52,325 nucleotides of DNA, taken from NCBI GenBank assembly GCA_947461125.1, contig CANHHX010000009.1, forward strand, positions 1-52,325, in the 5' to 3' direction. Positions 40,042 through 49,194 of this stretch are shown piece by piece. Positions within the stretch are counted from its first letter, which is position 1; every line of letters begins with the position of its first letter. Position numbers and translations under genes: made by a program. The DNA is from Bacteroidota bacterium (GTDB taxonomy: Bacteria > Bacteroidota > Bacteroidia > Chitinophagales > Chitinophagaceae). The notes below the pieces were generated by a model, which was not told the DNA's origin, searched no databases, and worked only from the letters and a program-made list of their open reading frames with translations.

Positions 40042-40815
40042 ATGCGTACACTTATTTTTATTCTAATTGTATTTTTTTGGATAGGCACGGTTGATGCGCA
40101 GTTAACAATCAATGGAAAAATTAGTAATGTCCCAACTACCTACGTAAATACAAATGGAAAAGTAGGAACCGGTGAAGGACTTGAAAGAACTGGGAAAAAA
40201 ACAAAAACATTTGTATGCGGCGACGATATTATTATCAATCACGTAACTACTGATGGTGTTGCACCCGTTGCAAAAACAGTGACCTATAAAACAGTTTTGA
40301 CTTCCATTAGTGGCTCTAGTAAATGTTGGATCACTTCTAATTTAGGCGCTACAAATGAAGCAGCTAGTGGTACTGATGATACCGAAAATTCGAGTGGTTG
40401 GTACTGGCAATTTAACCACAAAAATGGTTTTAAGCATACGGCTACAACAAGAACACCAAGTCATTGGACTAAAACAGTTGCTACGCCTGTTCAGGATTGG
40501 CAACCTGCTAACGACCCTTGTACCATTGAACTTGGCGTAGGTTGGAGAATTCCAAATCAAGCGGAGTGGACGGCTGTAAGAAACGCAAATGGTTATTCTA
40601 ATAATTATTCGTCGGTGTTAAAAATACATGCAGCCGGCTATTTGGCTTATCAAGGTGGCACATTAACAGATAGAGGCTCTGGTCATCATTACTGGTCGAG
40701 CGATTATTCGGATGCAACATTTGCGAGAGCCTATGTTGTTTTTCCGCCCAATACTTTCACTATCTCAAATAACAATCAGCTCGCTGGATTTAGCGTGCGC
40801 TGCATTAGAGATTAA
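40042..40815 (+). CDS. Exported FISUMP-like protein (Fibrobacter succinogenes major paralogous domain type)
   Basis: Start at ATG 40042 gives 257 residues with signal peptide MRTLIFILIVFFWIGTVDAQ; the frame from 39997 would overlap the fibre gene. The domain has KCWITSNLGATNEA, GWYWQFNHKNGFKH, GVGWRIPNQAEWTAVRNANG, HYWSSDYSDATFARAYVVF and ends FSVRCIRD, the C-type-lectin-related pattern of FISUMP proteins, which are surface proteins of unknown or glycan-binding function. It lies 10 bp after the fibre gene, as the third gene of the operon, so it may be a tip or accessory subunit of the fibre. Confidence 0.8.
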   Translation: MRTLIFILIVFFWIGTVDAQLTINGKISNVPTTYVNTNGKVGTGEGLERTGKKTKTFVCGDDIIINHVTTDGVAPVAKTVTYKTVLTSISGSSKCWITSNLGATNEAASGTDDTENSSGWYWQFNHKNGFKHTATTRTPSHWTKTVATPVQDWQPANDPCTIELGVGWRIPNQAEWTAVRNANGYSNNYSSVLKIHAAGYLAYQGGTLTDRGSGHHYWSSDYSDATFARAYVVFPPNTFTISNNNQLAGFSVRCIRD

Positions 40816-40820
40816 CAAAA

Positions 40821-41306
40821 TTATTTTCTTGCTATCTTAAATGATTTGGTAGCTGTATTAGTAGCAGTAGATGCAGACTTTAAAGTGATCGTTGCTGTGC
40901 AAACAACGTTTGTTGCTAAATTAGATATGGTACTCGTGATGGGAACAGATGTGCTAGCAACCAATGGTAATGGAGTACTCGATACCGTAACACCATCTGA
41001 ATCTCTTTTAACAACAATATCGGTGGTTACGCCAGCAGTGGGCATTTTTGAAGTAACTGTAATTTTTACTTCTTGTGTAGCGCCTAATGCTGCATAAATA
41101 TTTGCACCCGGATCAATATCATACGTGAAAACAATATTTTCTTCTGCAACAACAGGTGGTGGTGGAGGAGGAGTTGGTGTACCACCGCCGCCAGAACCGC
41201 CACTGTCTTTTCCACAAGCTGCGCTTACTAGTATTACAAACAAAGAAAATACGATAAGTCTAAAAGAAAGTTGCTTTAACACGTTCCTGTTATTTATGGG
41301 TATCAT
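40821..41306 (-). CDS. Hypothetical lipoprotein
   Basis: A 161-residue protein. A hydrophobic signal (LIVFSLFVILVSAAC) ends at a Cys that fits a loose lipobox, followed by a flexible tether of Gly, Ser and Pro (GKDSGGSGGGGTPTPPPPPP). The rest is a beta-rich domain with many Thr, Val and Ser (VKITVTSKMPTAGVTTDIVV), like one Ig-type domain. It is convergent with the FISUMP-like gene, with 5 bp between the stop codons. Probably an outer-membrane lipoprotein; function unknown. Confidence 0.75.
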   Translation of the reverse strand: MIPINNRNVLKQLSFRLIVFSLFVILVSAACGKDSGGSGGGGTPTPPPPPPVVAEENIVFTYDIDPGANIYAALGATQEVKITVTSKMPTAGVTTDIVVKRDSDGVTVSSTPLPLVASTSVPITSTISNLATNVVCTATITLKSASTATNTATKSFKIARK

Positions 41307-41396
41307 TAAATATTATCCAAATATCATTAAAATTTACCGAGTTTGTATTTTTTACACATTGTTTTTATACCTGATTTACAGGGAACTAATTTTGCA

Positions 41397-42794
41397 TTAG
41401 GAAAGCCCTTTTATGGTGTAGGGTGCCCTATGCGGACGGTTTAACAGCTTATTGGCCTCATCATCATTGATAAAAGTTTCATCGGTGGCGTTCCAGTATA
41501 GTTTTCGCTTGGTTTTCATGGCAATAGAATGAACAATACAGGTAGAACATGACCGGTGGCCTACTTCTACGGGTGCAATTGGCTGCTTTCTAGACTTTAC
41601 ACAATCAAGCCAGTTGCCATGGTGCTCGTCACTTCTGTACAGGTTGACCTCATTTTCACCAATCACAGAAGTAATAATACTGTCATTACTAGCTGTTAAT
41701 GCCTTTTGGCCAGATGCTGCAACTGGGTCACTAGCACTTGCTTTATAAGCCCCCCTGGTAACAAAAATCCATCCTTCGGTACCAATATATTTGATGCCAT
41801 TAGGAAGACCCGTGCTAATGGTCATTTTTACGCCATTGTCATATAAACCGTAGGTAGTAAAATCGCCCATAACATCCCATAGTCCCGATGTTGGATAAAC
41901 AGCGGTACCCCAAACTTCTTTGGGTCCCGTATATTCGGTATTCATGGCCCAGTGTGCACAATCGATATGATGGGCGCCCCAATTGGTAATCATGCCGGCG
42001 CAATAATTTTCACCACGCATCCAACCAGGTCTGCTATAATCGTTTTGTGGGTGCACCCTTTTTTCGGTGTAGTATACATAAGGTGTTGGTCCTAACCATG
42101 CATCGTAATTTAAAGTACTAGGAATAGGCATTTCTGGTTCTACATCTCCACTAGGGTCTTTAGGTAAACCAATAAGTACTTCTTTTAATTTTCCAATGCG
42201 TCCATTTCTTACTAACTCTGCGGCGTATCTAAATTGTGTACTTGATCTTTGTTGACTACCAATTTGTAAAATACATCCTTGCTTGTGTACGGCATTGCTT
42301 AATTCACGACCCTCCTGAATGGTAAGCGCAGTAGGCTTTTGGAGGTATATGTCTTTTCTGGCCTCGGCAGCTAAAACACCGAGGTAGGCATGTGAATGAT
42401 CGGGCGTACTAATGAGCACGGCATCAATATCTTTGTTGTTTAATAACTCCTGCGCATCGCCGTAGATTTTTACTCCATCATACGGCTTGCCATATTTTTT
42501 AGTGTAATAATCGTTTACAAATTGTTTCCCTTCCTTCAATCTTTTACTATCTACATCACATACCGCCATAATATTTGCATGGTTGTATTTGAGGGTTTCA
42601 AACATGTCGTGTTCTCTAGAAATACGCCCAAGACCTATGGCGCCAATATTAATTCTATTGCTAGGCGCATTTGGTCCAAAAACGGCAGCGGGCACAATGG
42701 TTGGAAAGCCAACAGTAGCAAGGGTTGCACCAATAGCACCCTTGACAGAAGTTTTCATGAAATCTCTTCTGTTTGGTTTTTTATTTTCAGGCAT
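41397..42794 (-). CDS. Tat-exported Gfo/Idh/MocA-family oxidoreductase
   Basis: A 465-residue protein. N-terminus NRRDFMKTSVKGAIGATLAT is a twin-arginine signal. The Rossmann part has IGAIGLGRISREH (about 48-60), AVCDVDSKRLKEG, VLISTPDHSHAYLG and the motif YLQKPTAL, the EKP motif of the family with Gln in place of Glu. The Lys is kept. The C-terminal GFO domain includes NWGAHHIDCAHWA. Family members oxidise or epimerise sugars with bound NAD(P), and exported ones with tight NAD act on glycans, e.g. N-acetylgalactosaminidases of GH109 type have this architecture. It diverges from the sulfatase gene with a 105-bp gap and probably belongs to the same glycan locus. Confidence 0.88.
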   Translation of the reverse strand: MPENKKPNRRDFMKTSVKGAIGATLATVGFPTIVPAAVFGPNAPSNRINIGAIGLGRISREHDMFETLKYNHANIMAVCDVDSKRLKEGKQFVNDYYTKKYGKPYDGVKIYGDAQELLNNKDIDAVLISTPDHSHAYLGVLAAEARKDIYLQKPTALTIQEGRELSNAVHKQGCILQIGSQQRSSTQFRYAAELVRNGRIGKLKEVLIGLPKDPSGDVEPEMPIPSTLNYDAWLGPTPYVYYTEKRVHPQNDYSRPGWMRGENYCAGMITNWGAHHIDCAHWAMNTEYTGPKEVWGTAVYPTSGLWDVMGDFTTYGLYDNGVKMTISTGLPNGIKYIGTEGWIFVTRGAYKASASDPVAASGQKALTASNDSIITSVIGENEVNLYRSDEHHGNWLDCVKSRKQPIAPVEVGHRSCSTCIVHSIAMKTKRKLYWNATDETFINDDEANKLLNRPHRAPYTIKGLS

Positions 42795-42899
42795 AGCAAT
42801 TATTTTTTTTAAGGTAATAATTTATTTGATAGGGATACTTTTTTATTTGAAAAATATTTGATTGAATTGAGTTACTTTTAAGGATAAGACCCTGCATTT

Positions 42900-44405
42900 A
42901 TGAACCGCCGTTTGTATCTATTATTTGCATTATGGACTGTTTGTTGTGCGCCATTAATTGCGCAAAAACCAGCCAAGCAAACTCTTCCCAATGTTATTTA
43001 TATTTACCTCGACGATATGGGTTATGGTGAACTAGGTTCCTATGGTCAGCAAAAAATAAAAACACCCAACCTAGATAAAATGGCCGCCGAGGGCATGCGT
43101 TTTACAAGGCATTATTCATCGGCACCGGTGTGTGCACCAGCACGCGCAAGTTTAATGACCGGTAAGCATACGGGTCATTCATATATTAGAGGTAATTATG
43201 AATTAGGTGGTTTTGAGGATAGCACAGAAGGTGGCCAAATGCCGTTACCGGAAAATACGTTTACCATTGCCAAACTCATGCAGGACGCGGGTTACACAAC
43301 AGGCGCGATTGGTAAATGGGGACTAGGTATGCATGATAATACGGGTAACCCTAACCAGCAGGGCTTCGATTATTTTTATGGTTATTACTGTCAAAAGCAG
43401 GCGCATAATTTTTATCCAACACATTTATGGGAAAATGGAAAATGGGATAGTTTGCGTAATCCATTTATTTATGTGCATCAAAAATTACCAGCAGGCACTA
43501 CCGCAGATTCTGCGTTTGAAAAATTTATTGGAACCGATTATGCCATTACTAAAATGGCTCAAAAAACAACTGCATTTATAAGTAATAATAAAGACAAACC
43601 ATTTTTTTTATACTTACCCTACACAGGTCCGCACGTTTCATTGCAAGCACCCAAAGATGAGGTTGCTAAATACCTAGGACAGTTTCCGGAAGTACCTTAT
43701 TTAGGTTATAAAGGAGGCTATGCACCTAATAAATATCCACTCGCTACCTATGCCGCTATGATTACGTACATTGACACACAGGTGGGTGAAATATTTAAAT
43801 TATTAAAAGATTTAAAATTGGATGAAAATACGCTTGTTTTATTTTCGAGTGATAATGGCGCCACTTTTGATGTGGGTGGTGTGCAAACAAATTTTTTTTA
43901 TAGCGTTGCAGGTTTTAGAGGACGCAAAATGGATTTGTATGAAGGCGGTATTCGCGTTCCATTTATAGCACGTTGGCCATCAAAAATAAAAGCAGGAACA
44001 GTTTCTGATTTTCCGTCTGTGCAGTATGATATGATGGCAACACTGGCGCAATTAACACGTCAAAAAGCACCCGTATCGGATGGCATTTCAATATTACCTA
44101 CTTTATTAGGAAGCCCGCAAACACAGGCTAGACGGGACTTTCTGTATTTTGAGTATCCCGAAAAATCAGGACAAGTAGCGGTAATGGTGGGAGATTGGAA
44201 AGGTGTTAAATCGGATCTTAAAAAAAACAAACAAGCGCCTTGGGAAATTTATAATGTAAAAACAGACCCTGGCGAAACTTCCAATGTGGCATTAGCACAT
44301 CCAGCACTTGTGCAGCAAATGGAATCGATATTAATAGCAAGTCACCGTCATCCGCATATTTCTGATTGGGAATTTATAGATGGAAAATTTCCTGCAAAAA
44401 AATAA
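42900..44405 (+). CDS. Exported formylglycine-dependent sulfatase (S1 family)
   Basis: A 501-residue sulfatase with a signal peptide (RRLYLLFALWTVCCAPLIAQ). The metal site starts at YLDDMGYGELGSYG (two Asp), and the maturation signature is C78-A-P-A-R in VCAPARASLMTGKHTGH, where Cys78 would be oxidised to formylglycine. Further active-site segments are AIGKWGLGMHD (Lys and His) and FSSDNGATF (Asp, Asn). It removes sulfate esters from a glycan in the periplasm or outside. An FGE gene starts 7 bp after its stop, and two fucosidase genes follow, so a sulfated fucose-containing polymer is the likely substrate; the exact sulfate position is not predictable. Confidence 0.95.
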   Translation: MNRRLYLLFALWTVCCAPLIAQKPAKQTLPNVIYIYLDDMGYGELGSYGQQKIKTPNLDKMAAEGMRFTRHYSSAPVCAPARASLMTGKHTGHSYIRGNYELGGFEDSTEGGQMPLPENTFTIAKLMQDAGYTTGAIGKWGLGMHDNTGNPNQQGFDYFYGYYCQKQAHNFYPTHLWENGKWDSLRNPFIYVHQKLPAGTTADSAFEKFIGTDYAITKMAQKTTAFISNNKDKPFFLYLPYTGPHVSLQAPKDEVAKYLGQFPEVPYLGYKGGYAPNKYPLATYAAMITYIDTQVGEIFKLLKDLKLDENTLVLFSSDNGATFDVGGVQTNFFYSVAGFRGRKMDLYEGGIRVPFIARWPSKIKAGTVSDFPSVQYDMMATLAQLTRQKAPVSDGISILPTLLGSPQTQARRDFLYFEYPEKSGQVAVMVGDWKGVKSDLKKNKQAPWEIYNVKTDPGETSNVALAHPALVQQMESILIASHRHPHISDWEFIDGKFPAKK

Positions 44406-44412
44406 TTGAATT

Positions 44413-45567
44413 TTGAAAAGAGCATTCATCGTATATCAGTCAATATTTTTTTGTTGCCTGCTTTTTTGGACATGCACTTCTGGAGACAATGATGCAAAAG
44501 CGATTCAAGATTCTATTCAGGCAAAAAAAGATTCGATATTACACTGTACTAGTAATATCCCTAACCGGTTTGGTGTTGGCGGAACAGATACATCAAGTAT
44601 TGTAAAAGGAGTAGCAGATAAAGCGGGGATGGTATTTATAAAAGGCGGCACCTATGCCATGGGAGCATCAGATAAAACAGGTCGTGCCGATGAGTATCCG
44701 CAGCACAGTGTAACCGTTTCTAGTTTTTGGATGGACACCACCGAAGTAACCAATGCGCAGTTTGCAAAATTTGTGGCAGCTACTGGTTATGTTACCACCG
44801 CCGAAAAAGCACCGGATTGGAATGAAATAAAAAAACAATTACCGCCGGGCACACCAAAGCCTGCGCCTGCATTACTCGTAGCATCATCACTTGTATTTGT
44901 AATGTCATCAACGCCGGTAGATATGAACAATCCAGCCTCCTGGTGGGCATGGACAAAAGGGGCCAATTGGAAACATCCCCGCGGGCCTGGATCTAGTATT
45001 AAAGGAAAGGAAAATGAGCCCGTAACACAAGTGTCCTATGATGATGCAAATGCTTATGCACGTTGGGCTGGCAAGCGTTTACCTACAGAGGCAGAGTGGG
45101 AATTTGCAGCAAGAGGTGGACTCAAAAATCAAACGTTTCCTTGGGGTAGTGAGCCCGTAGAAAAAGGTGTGGCAAAAGCTAATATTTGGCAAGGAACTTT
45201 TCCAAACACCAACACTGGCGCAGACGGCTATATGCGCATTGCACCCGTTGCAAAGTATGCGCCTAATGCATACGGCTTATATGATATGAGTGGTAATGTT
45301 TGGGAATGGTGTTCCGATTGGTATGATGCCAATTATTATGCAAGTGTTGCAGGACAAAGTTTGCAAAACCCTTTAGGTAGTAATAAAAGTTTTGATCCTG
45401 ACGAACCAACCATCCCTAAAAAAGTAGTGCGTGGCGGATCATTTTTATGTCATGCCTCATATTGTGCAAGTTACCGTATATCTGCGCGCATGAAAACTGC
45501 CACCGACACCGGACTGGAGCACACTGGATTTAGATGTGTGACAGACGCGTCATCTCAAAAAAAATAA
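44413..45567 (+). CDS. Formylglycine-generating enzyme (FGE/SUMF1 type), exported
   Basis: A 384-residue protein. The FGE-sulfatase domain begins AGMVFIKGGTYAMGASD (about 71) and includes WMDTTEVTNAQFAKFV, RLPTEAEWEFAARGG and MSGNVWEWCSDWYD. The catalytic pair of true FGEs is present: Cys346 and Cys351 in GGSFLCHASYCASYRISAR, five residues apart as in human SUMF1 and Streptomyces FGE; many SUMF1-like proteins lack them. The N-terminus is a signal with a lipobox-like end (LLFWTC). No ATG serves this start: an in-frame stop at 44407 leaves TTG 44413 (or ATT 44410). It would convert the Cys of the upstream sulfatase to formylglycine. Confidence 0.92.
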   Translation: MKRAFIVYQSIFFCCLLFWTCTSGDNDAKAIQDSIQAKKDSILHCTSNIPNRFGVGGTDTSSIVKGVADKAGMVFIKGGTYAMGASDKTGRADEYPQHSVTVSSFWMDTTEVTNAQFAKFVAATGYVTTAEKAPDWNEIKKQLPPGTPKPAPALLVASSLVFVMSSTPVDMNNPASWWAWTKGANWKHPRGPGSSIKGKENEPVTQVSYDDANAYARWAGKRLPTEAEWEFAARGGLKNQTFPWGSEPVEKGVAKANIWQGTFPNTNTGADGYMRIAPVAKYAPNAYGLYDMSGNVWEWCSDWYDANYYASVAGQSLQNPLGSNKSFDPDEPTIPKKVVRGGSFLCHASYCASYRISARMKTATDTGLEHTGFRCVTDASSQKK

Positions 45568-45671
45568 TAGCATCTTCACTAGTTAGTGTATTATTTTATC
45601 AATAACATCATACTGCAATAGTTCTAGCTTTTTCTATTCTGTTTTTTGGTTATATTGAATCAAAATTGCGT

Positions 45672-47753
45672 ATGAAAAAATGGATCGCTTGCTGCTTATT
45701 AATTAGCACGCTGCAGTTGCAACTTACTGCACAAACCTACCAGCCCAATTGGGAATCCCTTGATTCTAGGCCTGTTCCATCATGGTTTATGAATGAAAAA
45801 TTTGGCATATTTATTCATTGGGGTGCGTATAGTGTACCATCATGGGGGCCACAGCATAGTTACTCGGAGTGGTACCAAAACGGTTTGCAAGCAGACAAAG
45901 ACAATGTGCGCAAAAAATTTCACAAACTGCATTATGGTGATATGTCTTATTATGGATTTGGTCCTATGTTTAAGGCAGACCGTTTTGATCCGGATGCTTG
46001 GGCCAAAGTGTTTGAGCAGTCTGGCGCTAAATATATTGTGTTAACGAGCAAGCACCATGATGGTTTTGCCATGTGGCCTAGCAAAGAAGCAGATAAAACC
46101 TGGGGCTTTCCATGGAACAGTGTAACAAGTGGTCCTAAAAGAGATTTATTGGGTGATTTATTTAAAGCCGTACGAAAAACAAGTGTGCGTGCCGGTATGT
46201 ATTATTCACTCTACGAATGGTACAACCCCCTCTATAAATCGGACATCAATAAATACGTAAGCGACCATATGTGGCCACAAATGAAAGACCTCATTAACAC
46301 CTATCAGCCCGATGTTTTTTGGACAGATGGTGATTGGGATGTGTCGGATGCAAAATGGAAATCGCCGGAATTTTTAGCATGGCTCTATAACGAAAGTCCA
46401 GTAAAAGAAAAGATTGTTACTTATGATAGATGGGGTAGTGGTATTCGTTTTCATCATGGTGGCGTATACACACCAGAGTACCAGCCCGATTTAGATTTTG
46501 AAGATCATCCATGGGAAGAAAGCAGAGGTATGGGCTATTCTTATGGTTACAATAAAGAAGAAGATATTTGGGATTATAATAGTGCACAATCACTCGTGTT
46601 AGCACTGGTAGATAAAGTAAGTAGAGGTGGAAATTTTTTATTGGATATTGGACCTGATGATCATGGAAAAATTCCACCTATTATGCAGGAGCGTTTATTG
46701 CAAATTGGTGCTTGGTTACAAGAAAATGGTGAAGCCATTTACAACACCAGACGCTGGATACGCACTTCGCAAGCGTCTGCAAATGATAGTAAAGAAAAAG
46801 ATTTTTATTTTACGTATAACCTTACTAGCAATGCATTATACGCCATTGCACCCACATTTAATAATAATGGTGAATACGTAATTAAAGACCTTGATTTACC
46901 TGCGGGCACGAATATTTCTTTTGTAGCCACCAAAGAAAAATGCAACTGGAAAAAAGTTGGGAATGATATTGTAGTAACCATGCCCGCATATAAACCAGCT
47001 ATGATAAAAGCGCCGTATGCGTATGCACTTAAAATAGAAAATTTTGGCGCCTTCGCTGCAAAACCTAAAATAGAAATCACGTATCCCAATAGTGCGCAAA
47101 CACCAACCGTTGCGCTTGTAGCACCAGCAGGCGCTGCCATACATTATACCACCGATGGAACAAATCCAACCTTGTCGTCACCAAAGTATACAAATGCATT
47201 TACAACCACAAAAACGACACTTGTTAAAGCACAAATTTTTGACGATAAAAAATTACCTGGTAAAGTAGCAGAAGTAACTGCAAAAGCCTACACCTGGATG
47301 CCAGCTGTTAAAATAAGTGGCGCTATGCAACCTGGCGTTACTTACAAATATTTTGAAACAAAAGGCAAGCAAAATTTAGGCGCCCTACCATCGTTAACAC
47401 CAACAGCAACAGGTGTTACACAAGATATTAGTGTAGCTGTAAAAAAACGCGAATCAGAATTTAGTTTGCTATTTGATGGCTATGTAAAAATTGAAAAAGA
47501 TGGCATCTATCATTTTACCACCCGCTCCGATGATGGTAGTATTTTATATATCGATGATATTGAAGTAGTAAACAATGATGGCGATCATGGATCGGTAGAA
47601 GCAGCCGGAAAAGCAGCATTAAAAAAAGGATACCATACAATTCGAGTGGCCTATTATGATGGAAGTGGCGGTAATGAATTAACGGCAACCATGCAATTAG
47701 AAAATGCACCTAAAAATACATTGAACAGTAAACTCATTTGGATAAAAAAATAA
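45672..47753 (+). CDS. GH29 alpha-L-fucosidase with chitobiase-like and PA14 domains
   Basis: Start at ATG 45672 gives 693 residues with a signal peptide (KKWIACCLLISTLQLQLTAQ). The GH29 barrel (about 25-350) begins WFMNEKFGIFIHWGAYSVPS and has SKHHDGFAMWPS and the nucleophile Asp219 in VFWTDGDWD; HPWEESRGMGYSYGYN and GGNFLLDIGPDDHG close the active site. Then a chitobiase/beta-hexosaminidase C-terminal-like domain (about 455-540, IHYTTDGTNPTLSSPKY) and a PA14 domain (about 545-690, SDDGSILYIDDIEVVNNDGDH, in part) that may bind carbohydrate. It hydrolyses alpha-L-fucosides outside the cytoplasm. The next fucosidase starts 4 bp after its stop. Confidence 0.95.
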   Translation: MKKWIACCLLISTLQLQLTAQTYQPNWESLDSRPVPSWFMNEKFGIFIHWGAYSVPSWGPQHSYSEWYQNGLQADKDNVRKKFHKLHYGDMSYYGFGPMFKADRFDPDAWAKVFEQSGAKYIVLTSKHHDGFAMWPSKEADKTWGFPWNSVTSGPKRDLLGDLFKAVRKTSVRAGMYYSLYEWYNPLYKSDINKYVSDHMWPQMKDLINTYQPDVFWTDGDWDVSDAKWKSPEFLAWLYNESPVKEKIVTYDRWGSGIRFHHGGVYTPEYQPDLDFEDHPWEESRGMGYSYGYNKEEDIWDYNSAQSLVLALVDKVSRGGNFLLDIGPDDHGKIPPIMQERLLQIGAWLQENGEAIYNTRRWIRTSQASANDSKEKDFYFTYNLTSNALYAIAPTFNNNGEYVIKDLDLPAGTNISFVATKEKCNWKKVGNDIVVTMPAYKPAMIKAPYAYALKIENFGAFAAKPKIEITYPNSAQTPTVALVAPAGAAIHYTTDGTNPTLSSPKYTNAFTTTKTTLVKAQIFDDKKLPGKVAEVTAKAYTWMPAVKISGAMQPGVTYKYFETKGKQNLGALPSLTPTATGVTQDISVAVKKRESEFSLLFDGYVKIEKDGIYHFTTRSDDGSILYIDDIEVVNNDGDHGSVEAAGKAALKKGYHTIRVAYYDGSGGNELTATMQLENAPKNTLNSKLIWIKK

Positions 47754-47757
47754 AACT

Positions 47758-49194
47758 ATGAAAAAAATAATATCGATTGCCGCTATTTTATTTTTTGCGG
47801 CAGCAATTAGTAGTAATGCGCAGGAGCACACAGCAAGTTTAAAATATACCGTACCAGCTGATGCGAAAGTGCGCGAAAAATTAGCGGATTGGAAAAAAAT
47901 AAAGTTTGGATTACTCATGCACTGGGGTACATACAGCCAGTGGGGCGTGGTAGAAAGTTGGAGCATTTGTCCTGAAGACGAAGGCTGGACGCAGCGCAGG
48001 GGGCCTTATTCTGCGGATTGGTATACGTATTTAAAAGCTTATGAAAATTTGCAAACCACTTTTAATCCCGTAAAATTTAATCCAGAACGTTGGGCTGCTG
48101 CTGCAAAAGATGCAGGCATGAAATATGTTGTTTTTACCACCAAACATCATGATGGTTTTTGCATGTTTGATTCGAAAGAAACGGATTATAAAATCACCGG
48201 ATCCCAATCACCATTTGCAAACAATCCAAAAGCAAATGTTGCGAAAGAAGTGTTTAGTGCTTTTAGAAATCAAGGCTTTATGACGGGTGCTTATTTTTCT
48301 AAACCCGATTGGAATACCAAAGATTATTGGTGGCGTTATTTTCCACCAAAAGATAGAAACGTTTCTTACGATCCAAAAAAATATCCACAGCGTTGGGAAG
48401 ATTTTAAAACCTTTACCTACAACCAAATTCAGGAGCTCATGACGGGGTATGGTACCATGGATATTTTATGGCTTGATGGTGGATGGGTTAGACCTAAAAG
48501 CAGCATTGATACCACTGTCGAATGGCAAAGAACCATCACGCATAACCAGGATATTGACATGCCTAAAATTGCGGCGATGGCTAGAACCCACCAACCCGGC
48601 CTTCTTGTTGTTGACAGAACGGTGCATGGGGAGTATGAAAATTATGTAACGCCAGAGCAACAAGTGCCTGCCACTTATTTGCCATATCCTTGGGAAAGTT
48701 GCATTACACTTGGTAATTCTTGGTCCTATGTACCAGGCGATGAGTACAAGTCTTCTCGAAAAGTAATTCATATGCTTACCGATATCATTTCTAAAAACGG
48801 CAACCTCTTATTAAACGTGGGCCCTGGGCCGGATGGTGAGTGGGATTCACTTGCTTACAAACGTTTGGAAGCCATTGGAAAATGGATGAAAACCAATGGT
48901 GAAGCGGTATACGAGTCGGAAGCCGATCCTAATTTACCACGTCAGGGCAAGTGGGCATTTACCAGAAAAGGCACAACTGTTTACGCTATTTATCAGGTAG
49001 CTGAAAATGAAATAGTTGAAAATTCACTTTCGGTTAACCTGCCAGCAGGGGTTAATGTTAAAGGCGTATCGGTGATTGGCGGACCTCAAAAGGTGAAATT
49101 CACCCAAAATGGCGGCCAAGTGGTTTTGTTTACCACTGATAAATCTATTGTTAAACAAACCGAAGCCCTTGTATTTAAGTTAGTTACGGAGTAA
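47758..49194 (+). CDS. GH29 alpha-L-fucosidase
   Basis: A 478-residue exported protein (signal peptide KKIISIAAILFFAAAISSNAQ). GH29 motifs: KIKFGLLMHWGTYSQWG, TTKHHDGFCMFDSKETDY, the nucleophile Asp240 in DILWLDGGWVRP, then PWESCITLGNSWSY and NGNLLLNVGPGPDGEW. A short beta domain forms the C-terminus. It shares the barrel with the upstream fucosidase but lacks the PA14 and chitobiase-like parts, so the two probably differ in linkage or chain-length preference. It is the last gene before a 207-bp gap and the SusC gene. Confidence 0.95.
   Translation: MKKIISIAAILFFAAAISSNAQEHTASLKYTVPADAKVREKLADWKKIKFGLLMHWGTYSQWGVVESWSICPEDEGWTQRRGPYSADWYTYLKAYENLQTTFNPVKFNPERWAAAAKDAGMKYVVFTTKHHDGFCMFDSKETDYKITGSQSPFANNPKANVAKEVFSAFRNQGFMTGAYFSKPDWNTKDYWWRYFPPKDRNVSYDPKKYPQRWEDFKTFTYNQIQELMTGYGTMDILWLDGGWVRPKSSIDTTVEWQRTITHNQDIDMPKIAAMARTHQPGLLVVDRTVHGEYENYVTPEQQVPATYLPYPWESCITLGNSWSYVPGDEYKSSRKVIHMLTDIISKNGNLLLNVGPGPDGEWDSLAYKRLEAIGKWMKTNGEAVYESEADPNLPRQGKWAFTRKGTTVYAIYQVAENEIVENSLSVNLPAGVNVKGVSVIGGPQKVKFTQNGGQVVLFTTDKSIVKQTEALVFKLVTE

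Noticed and set aside
40042-40815. Second formylglycine-generating enzyme
   Set aside because: WSSD and RIPNQAEW motifs look FGE-related, but the Cys pair and the GNVWEW segment of FGE are missing; FISUMP-like fits better.
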